In this document: one piece after another, positions 18,400 through 27,084 of the stretch
How the letters are laid out: every line of letters starts with the position of its first letter
Position numbering within the stretch: position 1 is the stretch's first letter
DNA from: Bacteroidetes bacterium GWB2_32_14
GTDB lineage: Bacteria > Bacteroidota > Bacteroidia > Bacteroidales > UBA12077
Length of the DNA stretch: 64,000 nt
Assembly: GCA_001768235.1 (NCBI GenBank)
Contig: MENK01000014.1
Span: 128,977-192,976 of the forward strand
Reading direction: 5' to 3'
Program-made: the position numbers and the translations under genes
Notes under the pieces: generated by a model
Databases searched by the model: none
The model's input: the letters and a program-made list of their open reading frames with translations, nothing else
Told to the model about the DNA's origin: nothing

Positions 18400-18420
18400 T
18401 ATTCAATTTCTCAATATCAA

Positions 18421-18428
18421 CAAAAATA
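18421..18428 (-). promoter_or_regulatory. Candidate -7 promoter element of mutS
   Basis: On the minus strand the sequence reads TATTTTTG, matching the Bacteroidota TAnnTTTG element, about 21 bases before the mutS start. No clear -33 element was found. Confidence 0.4.
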
Positions 18429-18570
18429 GAATTAATCCATCATTAATTAAAATGAATACGTTTTGTTTTTTTAACAAGCGAATAAATATTTTAAAAGTAT
18501 GCTAAAAACCATTTTTCTTGGAAAAAAATAATTATACATTAGCGCATCGAAATAAATTAAACTTATTGAT

Positions 18571-19908
18571 ATGAAAAAGATATTAATTCTGGGAGCAGGA
18601 TTATCCTCATCAAGCATGATAAAGTACATGCTGGATCATTCTGAACAATACAACTGGAAAGTACGAGTTGGAGACATGTCGTTAGAAGTTGCAAAACGAA
18701 AAATTGCAAATCACAAAAACGGGGAAGCATTTGAATTTGATATATTTAACGAAAAGCAACGTCACGAAGAAATTCAAAAAGCAGATGTTGTTATTTCCAT
18801 GTTACCTGCACGATTTCATTACCTTGCAGCTGAAAAATGTGTTGAGTTCGGCAAACACATGGTAACTGCATCGTATGTATCGAAAGAGATAAAAGCAATG
18901 CACGACCAGGCTCTTGCTAAGAATATCTTGTTATTAAACGAAATTGGTGTTGACCCGGGAATTGACCACATGTCGGCCATGAAAGTGATTGATGAGATAA
19001 AAGCAAAAGGAGGCGAATTGATTTCATTTAAATCGAGCACAGGGGGTTTGGTTGCCCCGGAATATGACAACAACCCCTGGAACTACAAATTCACATGGAA
19101 CCCAAGAAACGTGGTTGTTGCCGGTCAATCGGTTGCTCAATACATTGACCATGGCCAGCTTAAATTTATTCCTTATCATAAATTATTCACCCGTTCAGAA
19201 AAAATGTCGGTATTGGATTTAGGTGATTTTGAAATGTACCCAAACCGCGATTCATTGAGCTACCGTGAAGTTTATGATTTACAAAACATTCAAACACTTT
19301 TAAGAGGAACATTACGTCGCCCCGGGTATTGTGCCGGCTGGAATGTATTTGTTCAACTTGGGGCAACAGACGATACCTATGTTGTTGAGAACTCAGAGAA
19401 CATGACTTACAGAGATTTTACCAACAGTTTCCTTCCATTTGACGAGAAAGATACTGTTGAGCAAAAGCTGGCCAAATATGTGGGTATCGATTTAAAATCA
19501 GAAACCATGAAACGACTCGAATGGTTAGGAATTTTTGAAAAACGTAAAATTGGTTTACCAAATGCCACTCCGGCACAGATTTTACAGAAATTGCTCGAAG
19601 AAAAATGGGCTCTTGGCCCTGAAGATAAGGATTTAATCGTAATGCAACATGAGTTTATTTTTAAACTAAAAGGAAAAACAAAACGAATAACATCATCTTT
19701 GATTGTCAGAGGACAGGATACTGTTCATACAGCCATGTCTATAACTGTTGGTATTCCGGTTGCTATTGCTACAAAACTTTTACTTACCGGAGTAATTACT
19801 AAACGGGGAGTTGTTATTCCTATTATGAAAGATGTTTATTTACCGGTTCTGAATGAATTAAAAGAATACGGGATTGACTTTATTGAAGAAGAACAGGATT
19901 TGGATTAA
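18571..19908 (+). CDS. Saccharopine dehydrogenase-like NAD(P)-dependent oxidoreductase
   Basis: A 445-residue protein with an N-terminal Rossmann motif (LILGAGLSSSSMIKYML), the DVVISMLPARFH segment and GVDPGIDHMSAMKVID, characteristic of the saccharopine reductase/LYS9 family. It would interconvert saccharopine and an amino acid plus semialdehyde, either in lysine breakdown or in a related reductive amination. No lysine-ketoglutarate reductase or other lysine-pathway gene lies nearby, so the exact substrate is unproven. It is a single-gene transcript with its own strong terminator. Confidence 0.88.
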   Translation: MKKILILGAGLSSSSMIKYMLDHSEQYNWKVRVGDMSLEVAKRKIANHKNGEAFEFDIFNEKQRHEEIQKADVVISMLPARFHYLAAEKCVEFGKHMVTASYVSKEIKAMHDQALAKNILLLNEIGVDPGIDHMSAMKVIDEIKAKGGELISFKSSTGGLVAPEYDNNPWNYKFTWNPRNVVVAGQSVAQYIDHGQLKFIPYHKLFTRSEKMSVLDLGDFEMYPNRDSLSYREVYDLQNIQTLLRGTLRRPGYCAGWNVFVQLGATDDTYVVENSENMTYRDFTNSFLPFDEKDTVEQKLAKYVGIDLKSETMKRLEWLGIFEKRKIGLPNATPAQILQKLLEEKWALGPEDKDLIVMQHEFIFKLKGKTKRITSSLIVRGQDTVHTAMSITVGIPVAIATKLLLTGVITKRGVVIPIMKDVYLPVLNELKEYGIDFIEEEQDLD

Positions 19909-19930
19909 TACAACCGTTATAATTTCAAAA

Positions 19931-19968
19931 CCGCCAAAACACGAAGAATCCTGTTTTGGCGGTTTTTT
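19931..19968 (+). terminator. Rho-independent terminator of the saccharopine dehydrogenase-like gene
   Basis: A ten-base perfect stem, CCGCCAAAAC / GTTTTGGCGG, with a 12-base loop and a six-T tail, 22 bases after the stop codon. Confidence 0.9.
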
Positions 19969-20034
19969 ATTTTGACAATAGAATATTGACAATAAAACGC
20001 GAATTAAACCCCAGCATTATATTTTGTTTCTGAA

Positions 20035-20529
20035 TTATTTTTGGGGAGTATAAGTATTCACGCCTGTAACCTCAAGCCATTTTGAATTTTGTTTTTCTAA
20101 AATAAATAAAGATGCGATTTCAGTACTATCAATTTTCTCATTTCCAAGAGAGTCTATATTTGAGTAAAAAACTCTCATATTCACCATATACCAAGCCATA
20201 GTAGCATCTTTCGAAATATGTATAATAGTTTCTTCAAGCTCATTAAATTCTGTATATTTAAACTTTTGATTAGAAAAAACCTTTTCAGAATCCTTTTTTA
20301 TATCTTCCTTAGAAAGATGTACAATTTTTCCTCCTATAGGATAAACGCAACTATCTGCATAGAGTGAACCCCATTTCTCTAAATCTTTTTCAATGTTTGC
20401 TTGCACTGCTTTTTCAATGTAATTTGTTATTTCTTCTTTTTCCTTATTTAAATCAACCTTTGATTGACAAGAAGAAAGAAATAATACAATTAAAAAAATT
20501 CCGGATAGTAACAATTTCATTTTTTTCAT
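20035..20529 (-). CDS. Lipoprotein with NTF2/SnoaL-like fold (DUF4440 type)
   Basis: A 164-residue protein with a signal peptide and lipobox (LFLSSCQS), so it is probably lipid-anchored. The mature part has the NTF2-like pattern: an N-terminal helix ending NIEKDLEKWGSLYADSCVY and later strands TMAWYMVNMRVFY and SLFILEKQNSKWLEVTGV. The fold often serves as a binding domain or small enzyme, and no catalytic residues are evident. It stands alone, converging on the saccharopine dehydrogenase-like gene. Confidence 0.75.
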   Translation of the reverse strand: MKKMKLLLSGIFLIVLFLSSCQSKVDLNKEKEEITNYIEKAVQANIEKDLEKWGSLYADSCVYPIGGKIVHLSKEDIKKDSEKVFSNQKFKYTEFNELEETIIHISKDATMAWYMVNMRVFYSNIDSLGNEKIDSTEIASLFILEKQNSKWLEVTGVNTYTPQK

Positions 20530-20656
20530 AATAGTTAGTTTTTAATTATTAAAAAAACAAATGCAAGTTACTCAATATCAACACAGAAGTCAATTTTCAG
20601 GATAAAAATCTTCGTAAAACAATAATTGCTGGTTACTCGGTTAAATAAATATAGTT

Positions 20657-21370
20657 TTATAAGAACAAATAAAAATCCCGTGTCAATTCTTTATAATTTT
20701 CCGAGTATTCGTGGCGGTTTCCTGACTCAATGATCAAATCCTGGTCAACAAACGTTTTTTTTGTTTTTTGAAATTCGAGTAATAAGCGTTTGGTTGCTGC
20801 TTTGGGTTTTGGCAACACATTTGTTTGTCGAACACAATACAATCCTTCTTCTGCGGCATAGGTAATAAATAAAACCCCTTCGATATAAGGAAGAATAATA
20901 CTCAAAGTACCCTTATCGGCAAGTAATTTTGACGCTCCTGAAAGAATATCATTTAATTCAAGTTCTTTATTATGCCTTGCTGTTGAACGTTGTTCACCGG
21001 GAGCATGTAATGAATTCTGGAAATACGGTGGATTGGAAACAATTAAATCGTATTTTTTACCTGTTTCATTTGCATAATCCTGAAACGATTGATTTATCAG
21101 GCTTATTCTGTTATTCCACGATGAATTTTTAAAATTTTCTTTGGCCTGCATACAGGCATCCGTATCTATTTCTATAGCATCAATAATTGCATTTGATCGC
21201 TGAGCTAACATAAGAGCAATTAACCCGGTTCCTGTTCCAATATCTAAAACCGTTGTTGCATCATCACATTTCGCCCATGCGCCAAGCAATACTCCATCGG
21301 TTCCCACTTTCATGGCACACTTATCCTGGTGAATCGTAAATTGTTTAAACTTAAAGTAGGTATTTGCCAT
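20657..21370 (-). CDS. trmN6: tRNA1(Val) adenine-37 N6-methyltransferase
   Basis: A 237-residue class I methyltransferase with SAM motif VLDIGTGTGLIALMLA, acidic strand DAIEID and the N6-adenine-type catalytic motif NPPYF. The early segment FKQFTIHQDKCAMKVGTDGVLLGAW is characteristic of the YfiC/TrmN6 family, which methylates A37 of tRNA-Val. The length matches the family. It is transcribed away from an intergenic inverted-end repeat located just upstream of its start. Confidence 0.92.
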   Translation of the reverse strand: MANTYFKFKQFTIHQDKCAMKVGTDGVLLGAWAKCDDATTVLDIGTGTGLIALMLAQRSNAIIDAIEIDTDACMQAKENFKNSSWNNRISLINQSFQDYANETGKKYDLIVSNPPYFQNSLHAPGEQRSTARHNKELELNDILSGASKLLADKGTLSIILPYIEGVLFITYAAEEGLYCVRQTNVLPKPKAATKRLLLEFQKTKKTFVDQDLIIESGNRHEYSENYKELTRDFYLFL

Positions 21371-21387
21371 AATTTCCTTTATTATAG

Positions 21388-21466
21388 AACGCTGATGACG
21401 CGGATAAATATGATATATATGATTTTATATGCTTAATCAGCGTTATCCCTGCTTACAGCAGGCAAG
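21388..21466. repeat. Intergenic repeat with inverted ends, copy 1
   Basis: AACGCTGAT (21388-21396) and ATCAGCGTT (21436-21444) are perfect inverted ends around an AT-rich centre. Directly after them lies a hairpin, CCTGCT-TAC-AGCAGG (21448-21462). A second copy with nearly the same ends is at 23019-23086. Confidence 0.7.
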
Positions 21467-21477
21467 TGTTTCCATTT

Positions 21478-22266
21478 TTAAAACTTTTCAAATATTCCCA
21501 AGCCAAATAATGCAAAATCGTATTTTACCGGATCGTTTGCATCTAATATTCTCAGGTTCGATGTTACTTCTTCAACAGCCTGCCAGTCGTTTTGTTTACG
21601 TTTTAATAATCCAAGCTTCCGGGCTACATTCCCGCTATGAACATCCAAGGGCAAATATAATGCAGACGCGGGAATTTTATTCCACAATCCAAAATCAACA
21701 CCCCGTTTGTCGTTTCGAACCATCCATCGCAAAAACATGTTTAAACGTTTTGCTGATGCACCTTTTAGAACATCTGCAAAATGTTTTTCTGTTCTTTTGG
21801 GGTGATCAATTTCGAAAAAAGTTTTCCTTATCCCTGACAAAGTTTCTTTAATCTCTTTTTTATAGAGATAAATACCCTGAAACAACTCTCCCAGCCCGCC
21901 ATGATTTTTATAAATATTTTGTAACGATTCTAAAAAAAAGATACAGTCTGTTCCATTGAATGTTCTGTGAACAAAAAACCTGAATCGTTCACGTTCATGC
22001 CGGCTACAATTAACAACAAAATCATGAGGCGCATTATCCATCAGAGACATTAACCTGGCCATGTTTTTGATAATTGTCGGCCTTTGCCCCCAGGCAATTG
22101 TTGCAGCAAGGAAAGCTGATATCTCAATATCATTTGGATCGGAAAATAAATGAGGTATCTGAACAGGGTCACTCTCAATAAACTCAGGACGATTGTATTT
22201 ATCGAATTTTTCGTCGAGAAAATCTTTTAAGTCGGGTTGATTAACATCTGGCTGTAACGAACTCAT
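21478..22266 (-). CDS. TIGR02757 family protein (DUF2400)
   Basis: A 262-residue all-helical protein with the family segments [34 protein letters not shown] and [19 protein letters not shown]. Later [16 protein letters not shown] resembles an HhH/Endonuclease III-like helix pair, but no catalytic Lys/Asp can be assigned with confidence. It is conserved in Bacteroidota and its function is unknown. The start overlaps the lolD stop by four bases (ATGA), so it is translated with lolD. A copy of an intergenic repeat flanks each side of this two-gene unit. Confidence 0.85.
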   Translation of the reverse strand: MSSLQPDVNQPDLKDFLDEKFDKYNRPEFIESDPVQIPHLFSDPNDIEISAFLAATIAWGQRPTIIKNMARLMSLMDNAPHDFVVNCSRHERERFRFFVHRTFNGTDCIFFLESLQNIYKNHGGLGELFQGIYLYKKEIKETLSGIRKTFFEIDHPKRTEKHFADVLKGASAKRLNMFLRWMVRNDKRGVDFGLWNKIPASALYLPLDVHSGNVARKLGLLKRKQNDWQAVEEVTSNLRILDANDPVKYDFALFGLGIFEKF

Positions 22267-22916
22267 TGAATAAATCTGCCATCCTTCATTAAAAGTTTAC
22301 GGTCGGCCATATTTGCAAGGCCTTCGTCGTGGGTAACAATAACAAACGATGAGTTGTATTTTTTACGAATAGAAAAAAACAGTTCGTGCAGTTCCTTCTT
22401 ATTCTGCGAATCAAGATTCCCGGAAGGTTCATCGGCAAAAATAACCGAGGGATTATTAATTAACGCTCTTGCCACTGCAACACGTTGTTGTTCGCCACCC
22501 GACATTTCTTTGGGTTTATGATCAACCCGGTGACTCAGGTTTAAAAAACCCATGATTTCAAGAGCTTTATCTTCTGCTTCTTCTTTTTTCGTTTGAGCAA
22601 TAAATGCAGGGATACATACATTTTCGAGTGCAGTAAATTCAGGCAACAGGTGATGAAACTGAAAAACAAAACCGATGTTTTTATTCCGAAAAGCCGCCAG
22701 TTGTTTGTCTTTGAATTTATTTACTTCGTCGTTTTCAAAAAGTATTTTTCCTGAATCGGGCCTGCTAAGGGTTCCAAGTATCTGGAGAAAAGTTGTTTTA
22801 CCTGCTCCGCTGGGGCCAACAATTGAAATGATTTCTCCTTTACCGATTTTTAAATCAATACCTTTTAGTACCTGTAATTCGCCGTATGATTTAGTAATAT
22901 TTTGTGCAACAATCAT
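22263..22916 (-). CDS. lolD: LolD-type ABC transporter ATP-binding protein
   Basis: A 217-residue ABC ATPase with Walker [11 protein letters not shown]-loop [16 protein letters not shown], signature [15 protein letters not shown] and Walker [13 protein letters not shown], typical of the LolD/MacB ATPase group. In the Lol system this subunit powers release of lipoproteins from the inner membrane. No LolC/E permease is adjacent, the usual situation in Bacteroidota. Interestingly, an FtsX-type permease without an ATPase is found at 29.9-31.3 kb, which a LolD/MacB-type ATPase could in principle serve. Confidence 0.88.
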   Translation of the reverse strand: MIVAQNITKSYGELQVLKGIDLKIGKGEIISIVGPSGAGKTTFLQILGTLSRPDSGKILFENDEVNKFKDKQLAAFRNKNIGFVFQFHHLLPEFTALENVCIPAFIAQTKKEEAEDKALEIMGFLNLSHRVDHKPKEMSGGEQQRVAVARALINNPSVIFADEPSGNLDSQNKKELHELFFSIRKKYNSSFVIVTHDEGLANMADRKLLMKDGRFIQ

Positions 22917-23018
22917 CTGATGAACATTTTAAATTTATTAAATAAATATCACTTTTTTGATTAACGTGAGTTCGATTTAAGTTAATTGTTATTGTCTATC
23001 CATTAAGTTGTAAAATAG

Positions 23019-23086
23019 AACGCAGATGACACAGATGCAACGGATATACACGGATTAAATCAGTGAAAATCAGTCAAATCAGCGTT
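23019..23086. repeat. Intergenic repeat with inverted ends, copy 2
   Basis: AACGCAGAT (23019-23027) and ATCAGCGTT (23078-23086) form inverted ends (one mismatch). Inside lie several CAGTNAAAATC/CGGAT-type short motifs. It matches copy 1 at 21388 at both ends. The copies bracket the TIGR02757-lolD pair. Confidence 0.7.
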
Positions 23087-23162
23087 ATCAGTGTTCCATT
23101 GCATTTTATTTTAGCGACATTATAGGCAGTCACTAATTAATATAACTTAATAATGTATATTT

Positions 23163-23408
23163 TTAACCTAATATGTCGTTTTTTGTTTTATCAATATCTT
23201 TTTTTATGTCTTTTAAGTCATTCTTTAAATCGCTTCCCTGGCTGTTTATTTCCTTTTTGATTTCGTCGGCAGCTTTTTTAAACTCCCTCGCTCCTTTTCC
23301 AAGTGCTTTAGCTATTTCAGGAATTTTATCGGCCCCGAAAAGCAGTAATATAACAAGAAACACGATAAATATTTCCGAACCACTGATAAACAGAAAAGGA
23401 TAAATCAT
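23163..23408 (-). CDS. tatA: Sec-independent translocase TatA/E-type subunit
   Basis: An 81-residue protein with one N-terminal membrane segment (FLFISGSEIFIVFLVILLLF), the conserved FGADKIPEIAKALGKGAREFKKA amphipathic helix and a charged tail. It forms the pore of the twin-arginine export pathway. No tatC is in the window. It sits downstream of secDF but is separated from it by a strong terminator and has its own promoter element. Confidence 0.92.
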   Translation of the reverse strand: MIYPFLFISGSEIFIVFLVILLLFGADKIPEIAKALGKGAREFKKAADEIKKEINSQGSDLKNDLKDIKKDIDKTKNDILG

Positions 23409-23424
23409 AGAAAATCATTTTTAA

Positions 23425-23432
23425 CAAATATA
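23425..23432 (-). promoter_or_regulatory. Candidate -7 promoter element of tatA
   Basis: The minus strand reads TATATTTG, a match to TAnnTTTG, 16 bases before the start codon. Confidence 0.5.
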
Positions 23433-23590
23433 CATTTTATATCAATGTCGTTTAGTCGGCAAATTTGTTTTTTTATTCAATTTCTGCACAAGGTTTGTAC
23501 TTTCTGGTGGCAAAAGAAATTCTTGCCATAAAGACTTAAAAACACTAAGAATCACCTGGAAGCTTTAGCTAAACCATTGCATTAAAATAC

Positions 23591-23614
23591 AAAAAAGCCC
23601 CGAAATTTCGGGGC
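23591..23614 (-). terminator. Terminator of secDF
   Basis: A perfect palindrome, GCCCCGAAATTTCGGGGC (23597-23614), is followed on the minus strand by six Ts and lies 22 bases after the secDF stop. Confidence 0.92.
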
Positions 23615-23636
23615 TTTTGGTTTCTTAAAGATATTT

Positions 23637-26600
23637 TTATTCTTCGTTCTCAGTTCCTTTTTCGTTGTCTTTTCTTTTATATGCAGTTTCATAAACCACG
23701 GGAGAAGCAACAAATACTGAAGAATATGTACCAACAGCAATACCAATTAAAAGTGCGAAAACAAATCCGCGGATAACCTCACCACCCAACAGGAATATAA
23801 TAATTAAAACCAAGAGTGTGGTAAACGATGTATTGAATGTACGGCTTAATGTATCGTTAATAGACATATTCATAACAGAACGTTTGCTTCGTTTTGGGTG
23901 CAACCCGATGTTTTCACGGATACGGTCGAACACGATAACTGTATCGTTCACAGAGTAACCCACAACAGTTAAAATTGCCGCTATAAATGCCTGATCAATC
24001 TCGAGAGAAAATGGTAATCTTCCCCAAAACAATGAGAAAATACCCAAAACAATCGTAACATCATGAATCAATGCAGCAACAGCCCCAAAGCCATACGACC
24101 AGTTTTTAAATCGGATAAAGATGTAAATAAACATTGCTATAAAAGCAGCAAGCATAACGATAAATGAACCAAAAATAATATCATCGGCAATGGTTGCCCC
24201 TACTTTTTGAGAACTCATTTTATGATTTGTATTGAAATCGTCGAAAGTAACCTGGCTGCCCAAAATTGGTTTTAAGCCTTCGTACAATTTGGTTTCCACA
24301 TCAGCATCAACGGCAACATCATCTTCGTTTATACGATATTTGGTAGTTATTTTTACCTGGTTGTCGGCTCCAAAAGTTTTTACTTCGGGTGCTTGTCCAT
24401 ATTGTTCTTTTAATAAATTAGCTACATTATTTGTAGTTACCGATTGGTCGAAACGAACCACATAAGTTCTACCCCCGGTAAAATCAACACCCATATTTAA
24501 TCCACGGGTAAACAATGATCCTAAACTTAAAATTATAATAGCACCAGAAATTACATAAGCATACTTTCTGTTATCAATCCATTTAAAGCGAATGTTTTTG
24601 AATGCTTTATCAGTAAGTTTTGATACAAATGAAATTGGTTTATTACGATCTAAATACCACTCGAAAATCAAGCGGGTTAAGAAAATAGCTGTGAATAATG
24701 AGGATATAATACCAATTATAAGAGTCGTAGCAAAGCCTTTAATCGGCCCGGTACCAAATACATAAAGAATAACAGCTGTTAACAATGTGGTTATGTTCCC
24801 ATCGAGGATTGCAGAATATGAATTTTTAAACCCGTCTTTAACCGCCAGTTTAATTCCTTTGCCGGCAGTTATTTCTTCACGGATACGTTCGTATATAATC
24901 ACGTTGGCATCAACAGCCATACCGAGAGTTAACACGATACCGGCAATACCGGGCAATGTAAGAACTGCACCAAGTGAAGCCAATACACCAAATATAAAAA
25001 ACATGTTTGCAAGAAGTGCCAAATCGGCAACTAATCCGGCTTGTCGGGTGTACCAGAAAATCATATAAGCCATAACCAAAAGGAAAGCAATTAAGAAAGA
25101 ATTTAATCCTGCATTAATCGCTTCTTTACCTAAAGAAGGGCCAACGATTTCTTCCTGGATAATACGGGCAGGAGCAGGTAATTTACCTGATTTAAGAATG
25201 TTTGCCAAGTCTTTTGCTTCGTTTACAGTAAAATCACCTGAAATTGAAGAACGTCCGCCTTTAATTTCGTCGTTAACACGTGGTGCAGAGTAAACATAAT
25301 CATCAAGAACAATTGCAATGAAATTGCCAATATTGTTTTTTGTTAAACGGGCCCACACTTTAGCGCCATCGGCATTCATCGACATGGATACTTCGGCAGC
25401 GCCTGAATTCTGGTCGAATTCTGAACGTGCATCGGTAACAACGTCGCCATCGAGTGGAGCTTTACCATCGCGGCCTGTAGCTTTTATAGCATGTAACTCG
25501 TAATAGCTTTTTGCAGGATCATGTTTGTATGGTTTTACACCCCACATGAAAACGATATCGCGTGGGAATACTGAACGAACCTGTTTTAAATTTAAATACC
25601 GGTTTACTTTAGCTGTATCGCCAAAATGAGCCATACCAACTACAGAACCTTCCATAGGTGCATTTGTATTTGGGTTGATGCTTGGACGCAATACAGAGAA
25701 AAGAGGATATCTTTCTGCTATCTGTGACTGCGCTAAGTCTGAAGTATCTTGTTTCGTTGAATCAGAAGCCAGCTGGTCAACCAGTGACAAATCTTTGGTT
25801 TCTTCTGCCTGATCTTTTGTTTTAGCTTCTTCTTGCTGAGTACTTCCATTTTCAGTTTTATCAAGTTCTTTCTGGGCTTTTTCAAGTTCATAAATCACGT
25901 TGTTTGCCTGAAGAATATATGAATAAACCTGTGTATTGTTATATGTTTCCCAGAATTCGAGATTTGCAGAACCTTGCAGAAGGCTGCGAACACGCTTCTG
26001 ATCTTTAACCCCGGGTAATTCAATCATAATTCTGCCTGCCTGCTCTAGCTTTTGAATATTTGGCTGAACAACACCAAAACGGTCGATACGGCTACGAAGA
26101 ATATTGAATGAATTATCAATAGCATCTTTTGATTCCTGGCTGATAACTTTTAGCACTTCTTCGTTTGAAGCGTTGAAATCAATTTTATCTTTTAATTCAA
26201 TGGTATTAAATACAGCTGCTAATCGTGCATTTGGATCAACTGTTTCGAAAGCACGCCCAAATAATGTAATAAAATCTTCGCGGCTGTCTTTCTGATATTC
26301 CTTAGCAAGTCTGATTGCTTTTTGGAATGTTGTATCCTTACTGTTGTTTGCCATTGCCTTGATAATATCTTCAACCGATATCTCAAGAATAACGTTCATA
26401 CCACCTTTTAAGTCAAGGCCAAGGTTGATTTCTCTTTCCTGACACTCACGCAAAGTGTATTTACGAAACCCAAGGTTATAAACAACTTCGCTTGACAATG
26501 AATCCATATATTGATATTCTTTGTCAGGATTGCCTTTCGCATATTCTTTTGCATCTTTAGCTACATTTTGTGTAATCACAGTAAATGATAGGTAATAAAT

Positions 26601-26654
26601 ACATATACCGGCCAATAATACGGCCACAGTTTTAATAGCTCCTTTAATCTGCAT
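23637..26654 (-). CDS. secDF: SecDF fusion, protein translocase accessory subunit
   Basis: A 1005-residue fusion of SecD and SecF, usual in Bacteroidota. SecD starts with a membrane segment and NLGLDLKGGMNVILE. A long periplasmic region contains a Q/E/T-rich insert, then NIGNFIAIVLDDYVYSAPRVN and the membrane block with LTLGMAVDANVIIYERIREE. SecF begins near residue 690 with GLNMGVDFTGGRTYVVRF and ends with the VIVFDRIREN membrane block. It uses the proton gradient to assist late steps of Sec export. The C-terminus is acidic. A promoter-like TATCTTTG is about 60 bases upstream. Confidence 0.97.
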   Translation of the reverse strand: MQIKGAIKTVAVLLAGICIYYLSFTVITQNVAKDAKEYAKGNPDKEYQYMDSLSSEVVYNLGFRKYTLRECQEREINLGLDLKGGMNVILEISVEDIIKAMANNSKDTTFQKAIRLAKEYQKDSREDFITLFGRAFETVDPNARLAAVFNTIELKDKIDFNASNEEVLKVISQESKDAIDNSFNILRSRIDRFGVVQPNIQKLEQAGRIMIELPGVKDQKRVRSLLQGSANLEFWETYNNTQVYSYILQANNVIYELEKAQKELDKTENGSTQQEEAKTKDQAEETKDLSLVDQLASDSTKQDTSDLAQSQIAERYPLFSVLRPSINPNTNAPMEGSVVGMAHFGDTAKVNRYLNLKQVRSVFPRDIVFMWGVKPYKHDPAKSYYELHAIKATGRDGKAPLDGDVVTDARSEFDQNSGAAEVSMSMNADGAKVWARLTKNNIGNFIAIVLDDYVYSAPRVNDEIKGGRSSISGDFTVNEAKDLANILKSGKLPAPARIIQEEIVGPSLGKEAINAGLNSFLIAFLLVMAYMIFWYTRQAGLVADLALLANMFFIFGVLASLGAVLTLPGIAGIVLTLGMAVDANVIIYERIREEITAGKGIKLAVKDGFKNSYSAILDGNITTLLTAVILYVFGTGPIKGFATTLIIGIISSLFTAIFLTRLIFEWYLDRNKPISFVSKLTDKAFKNIRFKWIDNRKYAYVISGAIIILSLGSLFTRGLNMGVDFTGGRTYVVRFDQSVTTNNVANLLKEQYGQAPEVKTFGADNQVKITTKYRINEDDVAVDADVETKLYEGLKPILGSQVTFDDFNTNHKMSSQKVGATIADDIIFGSFIVMLAAFIAMFIYIFIRFKNWSYGFGAVAALIHDVTIVLGIFSLFWGRLPFSLEIDQAFIAAILTVVGYSVNDTVIVFDRIRENIGLHPKRSKRSVMNMSINDTLSRTFNTSFTTLLVLIIIFLLGGEVIRGFVFALLIGIAVGTYSSVFVASPVVYETAYKRKDNEKGTENEE

Positions 26655-26712
26655 TTTTCAATCTATTTTATTGATATTAATATATTTTTTAACTTTTAAT
26701 CTAATAGAAGTG

Positions 26713-26720
26713 CAAAGATA
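26713..26720 (-). promoter_or_regulatory. Candidate -7 promoter element of secDF
   Basis: The minus strand reads TATCTTTG (TAnnTTTG), about 60 bases upstream of the secDF start codon, implying a leader of roughly 50 nt. Confidence 0.5.
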
Positions 26721-26838
26721 AAATTATTTTTAATATACACACTTTTTCAATTCATTAAGATGAATTAAGATTTTTAATATTTAATCTTGACCTGTGAATA
26801 ATATAATTCTGGGTAAGTATCTATTATTAAAAAATTAA

Positions 26839-26873
26839 GCTGCGAGCTATGAGCTATGAGCTGTGAGCTACGA
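26839..26873. repeat. Five-unit 7-bp tandem repeat (GCTRYGA)
   Basis: Consecutive units GCTGCGA, GCTATGA, GCTATGA, GCTGTGA and GCTACGA can be read without gaps. The repeat lies between the secDF promoter and the TolC 3' end. Confidence 0.85.
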
Positions 26874-27084
26874 ACTTTAATTCATTTAAAAACCCTGAAT
26901 CCTGTATCTTGCCTCCTGCTACTGCCAAATGCCGCTTCTTTCTTTCCATTCTTTATCCCCTATACTTTACACTCTTTTTATTTTTTTTAACCACTAAGCG
27001 CACAAAGAAATACACAAGCTCAATACTTCCCGCTTACTTCTACTGCCAGCTGTATCCTGCATTATGAATTCTTTTTTAAAAAAT

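Larger units (their letters stand above)
26655..27084. other. 430-bp intergenic region with degraded repeats, no gene
   Basis: Besides the secDF promoter element, this stretch contains a 7-bp tandem repeat (26839-26873) and scattered phrases such as CCACTAAGCGCACAAAGAAA that resemble the intergenic low-complexity repeats common in Bacteroidota. I see no credible ORF, tRNA or structured RNA. Confidence 0.6.

Noticed and set aside
23597-23614. Perfect palindrome as a possible regulatory operator
   Set aside because: It is followed by a T run in the secDF direction and lies just after its stop, so a terminator explains it.
24232-26295. Several plus-strand ORFs opposite secDF
   Set aside because: Antisense shadows of a conserved 1005-residue gene.
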